Shown piece after piece: positions 5,222 through 8,250 of a DNA stretch of 8,250 bases. Source of the DNA: CAZGOM01 sp964542875 (lineage in GTDB: Bacteria > Planctomycetota > Phycisphaerae > Phycisphaerales > Phycisphaeraceae). The DNA lies in the NCBI GenBank assembly GCA_964542875.1, contig CAZIWA010000180.1:1-8250 (forward strand). The letters are read 5' to 3'. A program made the translations under genes and the position numbers. Numbering within the stretch: the stretch's first letter is position 1; the number at the start of each line of letters is the position of its first letter. Under the pieces are notes generated by a model, which worked only from the letters and a program-made list of their open reading frames with translations, had not been told where the DNA came from and made no database searches.

Positions 5222-6271
5222 TTAGGGAATGCCGGTTTCGTAGTAGGTCCAGAGTTGGGTGACGCGGCCATCTCCGCCGCCGGTGGCGCCTGGGAAGCCG
5301 GCATTGGAAGAGGAGTAGGCGGCGGTGTAGGACTGTCCGCCTGCCATGCTGTAATAGACGGCGGGGGGGACGGAGACATCGTCGCCGGCGGATGTGACGG
5401 ACATGTCTTTAGCGCCGAATTTTGCGTGGCCGTCGATGTAGCCGATGTTGATGCCGTTGTTGTGTTTTTTGGGCCAACCCAGGGTTGGGTCTGAGCCGCC
5501 TGGGGCGGAGTAGAGCCAGCCTTCGTTATCGACTGCCCAGGCGTTGCCGGGGGCCCAGTATTCGACTTTTCCGGTGTATTTGGTGCCGCTGGTCCTGTGC
5601 CAGCCGCGGTTGACGTAGTCGCTGTAGGAGATGAGGGCGTCGCCCATGTAGCAGCAGTACGCAGCGCTGACTCCCTGGGGATTGGTGTAGACGTCGGTGT
5701 TGCCTTCGGAGAGGACACGGGTGATGGTGGAGGATTGGCGGTAGTTGAACTCGTTGTAGTCAACCCAGCCGCGGCCCCACTGGAAGGAACTCCGGTAGAC
5801 CAGGGGCTGGGTGCCCGGGCATTGAAGAATGCCGAGGGGGCGGTTTCGTCCGGCGGCCGGGGTCTTGGTGACGGTGGGGGGAAGGTAGCCCTGGGCGTAA
5901 AACCAGCCGTAACCTTTGGGTAGGGTTTTGGGATTGCCCAAGGGGCAGTCGGCAACGGAGCCGGAGGGGCGGGTCATGATGTAAAGGTCTGAGCTGGGGT
6001 AGACCTGGATGCCGCCTGAGCCGGTCGGGTTGGTTCTGGTGAGTCTGTGGCCGGAGGTGGGGAGCGGGAGGAAGCCTTTGGAATCAGCGGTGTATTGCGT
6101 GGTCATGGTGGCGTGCTGGCGCATCTGGCTGGCGCAGACGGCGGCGCGGGCAACGACTCGTGCGCCCGAGAGAGTGGGCAAAAGAAGCGAGAAGAGCACC
6201 GCGGTGATGGCGATGACCACCAGGAGTTCGACGAGCGTGAAGGCGTGTGAGTGGCGGGCTTTTAAAGACAT
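5222..6271 (-). CDS. Pilin-like protein with prepilin cleavage site and H-X9-DG domain (second of pair)
   Basis: A secreted or surface pseudopilin-like protein, 349 residues. A short basic leader MSLKARHSHA ends at A10, then FTLVELLVVIAI (11-22) begins the hydrophobic helix, with E15 as the usual glutamate 5 of the mature protein. Prepilin peptidase would cut before F11. LLPTLSGAR (30-38) and CASQMRQH follow, as in planctomycete type II secretion-like pseudopilins. The large C-terminal domain has cysteines at 109, 151, 206 and 207, a VDNE motif (247-250), and H270-X9-D280-G281, the prepilin-type processing-associated H-X9-DG signature. The frame extends 61 codons further upstream, but that part is Pro/Ser-rich, overlaps the preceding gene and lacks pilin features, so the ATG at 6271 is chosen. 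No Shine-Dalgarno sequence precedes it, only a pyrimidine-rich leader. It is probably co-transcribed with the gene at 6342-7271. Confidence 0.9.
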   Translation of the reverse strand: MSLKARHSHAFTLVELLVVIAITAVLFSLLLPTLSGARVVARAAVCASQMRQHATMTTQYTADSKGFLPLPTSGHRLTRTNPTGSGGIQVYPSSDLYIMTRPSGSVADCPLGNPKTLPKGYGWFYAQGYLPPTVTKTPAAGRNRPLGILQCPGTQPLVYRSSFQWGRGWVDYNEFNYRQSSTITRVLSEGNTDVYTNPQGVSAAYCCYMGDALISYSDYVNRGWHRTSGTKYTGKVEYWAPGNAWAVDNEGWLYSAPGGSDPTLGWPKKHNNGINIGYIDGHAKFGAKDMSVTSAGDDVSVPPAVYYSMAGGQSYTAAYSSSNAGFPGATGGGDGRVTQLWTYYETGIP

Positions 6272-6304
6272 GGGGGTCTCGGGACTTGGAGAGCTTGGTG
6301 GTGC

Positions 6305-6341
6305 GGGTCGGAGGGAGGGATGGGAGAAGGGGGGGGGTGGG
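6305..6341 (+). other. G-tract cluster, potential G-quadruplex, with G9 homopolymer
   Basis: Six runs of three or more G lie within 37 bases on the plus strand: 6305-6307, 6313-6315, 6317-6319, 6322-6324, 6329-6337 (nine G) and 6339-6341, with loops of 1-5 bases. This satisfies the usual G3+N1-7 pattern. It occupies about half of the 70-base spacer between the two pilin-like genes and is on their template strand, so the transcript here is C/pyrimidine-rich. Quadruplex formation is predicted from pattern only. Confidence 0.65.
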
Positions 6342-7271
6342 TTAAAGGTCCAGGCCGCCGCCGGAGAAGATGGAGGTGACGCCGCCGGTTTTGGCGTCAT
6401 AGTTGCCGGTGGAGGGTGTTTTGAAGTTGTAAATGAGTACGCGCTGAGGATCACGGAAGAGGGCGACGTGGCCGTCGTGATAGGCGACGTTCACGCCATC
6501 GTCATGAACCCGGCCCCAGTAGGGGACGGGGGTGTTGTTGGCGATGCCGGGGTTGATGGGCATGAGGGCGGAGGCGACGGCTTCGTTATCAACCCAGAGC
6601 GCGCGGCGGGCAGGGGCCGAGGGGAGGGAATCGTTCTTGGAGAGGGGGCCGCGGACAACGTAGGTGGTGCGGGGGCCGTGGTAGGAGGGGGCGGCCTGAT
6701 AGATGTCCGTGCGCCAGGCCCAGTTGTTGTTTAAGCGGCCTTTGACGGTGTCGATCCAGGCGTAGGGGTAGGTGTACTTGGACATGCGGGTGAAGTCGGT
6801 GACGGCTGCGAGACCGGGCTCATAAAAGTCGGTTTGGACGCAGGCGACGTTTTCGGCTTTTTCGGGGAGGTAAAAGTCCCACATGAGTTGTCCGACGTTA
6901 CAGATGTTTTGTTCGCCGGTGCCGCCGTTGGCGCGGTTATCGCCGGGGGGCTGGGGGTGGGTTTTGTCGGTGCTGTACCAGTCGTCGTCGAAGACGGGGG
7001 AGGCGTAGTACTTGCGGCCGTAGCCGGAGACGGCTGCGCCGAGGGATTCGACGCCGTGGACATTGAAGCCTTTGTTGTCTGCGGCGTAGGAGCCGTTGGC
7101 GACGCCCATTTGCGAGAGGGTGGTGGCGCAGCGGAGCTGGCGCATTTTTTCGCGGGTGTTGGAGAGCGTGGGGAGGAGCATGGAAAGCAGGACGGCGACG
7201 AGGGAAATGACAACGAGCAGCTCGACGAGCGTGAAGGCGAAACCAGAGGTAGAGAGGCGAGAAATAGGCAT
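6342..7271 (-). CDS. Pilin-like protein with prepilin cleavage site and H-X9-DG domain (first of pair)
   Basis: 309 residues with the same architecture as the neighbour at 5222-6271 but clearly diverged from it. A 12-residue leader MPISRLSTSGFA is followed by FTLVELLVVI (13-22), with the predicted cut between A12 and F13 and E17 as glutamate 5. LLPTLSNTREKMRQLRCA (32-49) completes the N-terminal helix. The globular part carries cysteines at 124 and 144, a VDNE motif (228-231), and H256-X9-D266-G267 (HDDGVNVAYHDGH). The ending ISIFSGGG-like tail (299-307) is glycine-rich. The ATG at 7271 has a modest AGG about nine bases upstream, and a sigma70-like promoter lies just beyond (7300-7328). It is therefore the first gene of a likely two-gene operon. 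Its role in a type II secretion- or pilus-like machine is inferred; no assembly genes are in view. Confidence 0.9.
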   Translation of the reverse strand: MPISRLSTSGFAFTLVELLVVISLVAVLLSMLLPTLSNTREKMRQLRCATTLSQMGVANGSYAADNKGFNVHGVESLGAAVSGYGRKYYASPVFDDDWYSTDKTHPQPPGDNRANGGTGEQNICNVGQLMWDFYLPEKAENVACVQTDFYEPGLAAVTDFTRMSKYTYPYAWIDTVKGRLNNNWAWRTDIYQAAPSYHGPRTTYVVRGPLSKNDSLPSAPARRALWVDNEAVASALMPINPGIANNTPVPYWGRVHDDGVNVAYHDGHVALFRDPQRVLIYNFKTPSTGNYDAKTGGVTSIFSGGGLDL

Positions 7272-7299
7272 TTGGGGAACCTATAAGAAATGTTATGTC

Positions 7300-7328
7300 A
7301 TTGTGCTGGGGTGGGTTGGAGAAGTCAA
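7300..7328 (-). promoter_or_regulatory. Sigma70-like promoter for the pilin-like pair
   Basis: On the minus strand, TTGACT (opposite 7323-7328; five of six to TTGACA) is followed after exactly 17 bases by CACAAT (opposite 7300-7305; four of six to TATAAT). It lies about 30 bases before the ATG at 7271 and just downstream of a strong terminator, where a new transcript would be expected to begin. Confidence 0.5.
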
Positions 7329-7358
7329 TGGAATTTAGTGCGAATATTGTGCGAGGTG

Positions 7359-7397
7359 AAAAAAAAACTCCATTGCATCGGGAGCGATGCAATGGAG
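7359..7397 (-). terminator. Strong Rho-independent terminator
   Basis: A perfect 13-base-pair stem, CTCCATTGCATCG with CGATGCAATGGAG (7368-7380 and 7385-7397), closes on a four-base loop. On the minus strand it is followed at once by nine T (opposite 7359-7367). It begins 25 bases after the stop codon of the large minus-strand gene at 7423 and separates that gene from the pilin-like pair. Confidence 0.95.
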
Positions 7398-7422
7398 GCG
7401 CGGTGGAATGATGTTTTTGGTT

Positions 7423-8250
7423 TCAACGGGCGAGGAGGAAGATGCGTTCGTAGGTGCCGCCGAAGTCGTAGCTCTTGAAGGCGCGGAAGGCGATGGTGTT
7501 TTTCTGTCCGGGCTTGATGTAGGCGGTGACATCGACGGTGAGCCGGTGGTCGTAGTTCATCCAGAAGTATTCCGGGCCGCGCCAGGTGTTTTCGGTGATG
7601 CCGTCGTGCTCAAAGGAGACGGGCTTGCCGTTGACCCAGACCTGGAGGGCCTTGGCGACAATGGCGGGGAAGAAAAGTTCGATTTTCTGGTCTTTGAACG
7701 TGGCGGGAACATCGACATCGGTTCGGTAGAAGAAGGCCTGTGGGTAGCGCTGGGTCTGGTATTTGACGTCGGGGACGACGGTGGTGTCGAGGTCCTGGAG
7801 TTTTGAGACGTCGGCACCGGGGTTCTGGTAGCCCTGGGCCCAGGCGGTGTTGCCGGTGTCATTGATGCCTTTGACGAAGCGGGGGAGGGCGACGGAGGCC
7901 TTGGCGGAGGTGATCTGCTGTGCGAAGTTGCCGTATTGCTTGGCGTAGCCGCCTGAGAGGAACTGGGCGTTGGACGTTTTGTCCATCCGGTTGGGGTTCA
8001 TGAAGTGGGAGTAGAGCTTGTTGAGCTTGTCGGCGACTTCAAAGCTGGTGTCCATCATTTTGACGGCTTTGGCGTAGTCGCCGGTCTGGTGGGCGTATTC
8101 GATGGCGTCGCAGAAGGCGTCGGTGCTGGTCTGGAGGTCGACCATGGTCTGGATCTGAGCTTTGGCGCGCGAGGTGTCGGCGAGCTTGACGGCCTTGGTG
8201 AGCTGGGCGCGCGCTGCGGCGCGGACCTCGGGGGTGAGGACCAGGTGATT
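7423..8250 (-). CDS. C-terminal part of a large protein with sugar-binding-type beta-sandwich (5' end outside window)
   Basis: The frame is open to the window edge; 275 residues to a TGA stop are visible. The first 115 or so are mainly helical (TPEVRAAARAQLTKAVKLA near 6-24; DYAKAVKMMDTSFEVADKLNKL near 58-79 in outline). From ALPRF (121-125) onward the protein turns to beta structure. FFYRTDVDVPATF (173-185), ELFFPAIVAKALQVWVNGKPV (191-211 in outline), TVDVTAYIKPGQKNTIAFRA (238-257) and a final GGTYERIFLLAR form a pattern of the GH2-type sugar-binding or galactose-binding jelly-roll domain. A helical region followed by this domain is how DUF4838-type and related planctomycete glycoside-hydrolase-like proteins end, so a secreted carbohydrate-active enzyme is likely. 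No catalytic domain is in view, so this remains inference. The gene is closed by the terminator at 7359-7397. Confidence 0.75.
   Translation of the reverse strand, partial: NHLVLTPEVRAAARAQLTKAVKLADTSRAKAQIQTMVDLQTSTDAFCDAIEYAHQTGDYAKAVKMMDTSFEVADKLNKLYSHFMNPNRMDKTSNAQFLSGGYAKQYGNFAQQITSAKASVALPRFVKGINDTGNTAWAQGYQNPGADVSKLQDLDTTVVPDVKYQTQRYPQAFFYRTDVDVPATFKDQKIELFFPAIVAKALQVWVNGKPVSFEHDGITENTWRGPEYFWMNYDHRLTVDVTAYIKPGQKNTIAFRAFKSYDFGGTYERIFLLAR

Noticed and set aside
4981..5955. 324-codon minus-strand frame overlapping moaB and the pilin-like gene
   Set aside because: Pro/Ser/Thr/Ala-rich low-complexity product in another frame of the pilin-like gene, running into moaB. The pilin frame carries real motifs and this one does not.
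6272..6454. N-terminal extension of the second pilin-like protein
   Set aside because: The 61 extra residues are Pro/Ser-rich, overlap the 3' end of the upstream gene, and would bury the prepilin leader, which must lie near the N-terminus.
6009..6734. 241-codon plus-strand frame opposite the two pilin-like genes
   Set aside because: Gly/Val/Ala/Glu-rich product typical of antisense frames of C-rich coding strands. It spans the intergenic G-tract region and has no recognisable domain.
1..8250. CRISPR array, defence system, transposase, tRNA or rRNA
   Set aside because: I looked for regularly spaced repeats, transposase motifs, and tRNA-like or rRNA-like sequence on both strands and saw none. 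The two-copy hairpin repeat is not spaced like a CRISPR array.

Overview
The window most likely comes from a bacterium of the PVC group, probably Planctomycetota and perhaps class Phycisphaerae. The clearest pointers are two neighbouring minus-strand genes for pilin-like proteins, each with an A|FTLVELLVVI prepilin cleavage site, an LLPTLS helix and a C-terminal H-X9-DG motif. That architecture is typical of Planctomycetes, Lentisphaerae and Verrucomicrobia. A large secreted carbohydrate-active type protein beside them and a fairly high G+C content fit the same picture. The class-level assignment is inference.

Left part (1-3664), plus strand: a BshB1-like PIG-L deacetylase whose start lies about one base outside the window; a HAD-superfamily phosphatase; about 570 bases without a convincing plus-strand gene; a Gfo/Idh/MocA-type oxidoreductase; and an unrecognised 147-residue protein. 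The long intergenic stretch holds an AT-rich patch, a well-formed minus-strand terminator and what looks like the orphaned 3' end of a lost minus-strand gene.

A run of exactly 100 N (3665-3764) is a scaffold gap. The adjacency of the two sides, and anything inside the gap, is unknown.

Middle part (3765-5117), plus strand: a DUF2892-like small membrane protein with a GWCPP motif, an intergenic region with two kinds of short repeat, and a clear MoaB for molybdenum cofactor synthesis.

Right part (5222-8250), minus strand, convergent with moaB. In transcription order these are the 3' end of a large protein (helical region plus a C-terminal sugar-binding-type beta-sandwich), a strong Rho-independent terminator, a sigma70-like promoter, and two pilin-like H-X9-DG genes that probably form one operon. 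The two pilin genes are separated by 70 bases carrying a dense G-tract cluster.

A 50-base hairpin-forming repeat occurs twice (737-786 and 5149-5198), each time in intergenic DNA. G exceeds C on the printed strand over genes of both orientations. I see no defence system, mobile element, CRISPR array, tRNA or rRNA. Most of the window is ordinary chromosomal gene content, and the more unusual signals are in the intergenic DNA.
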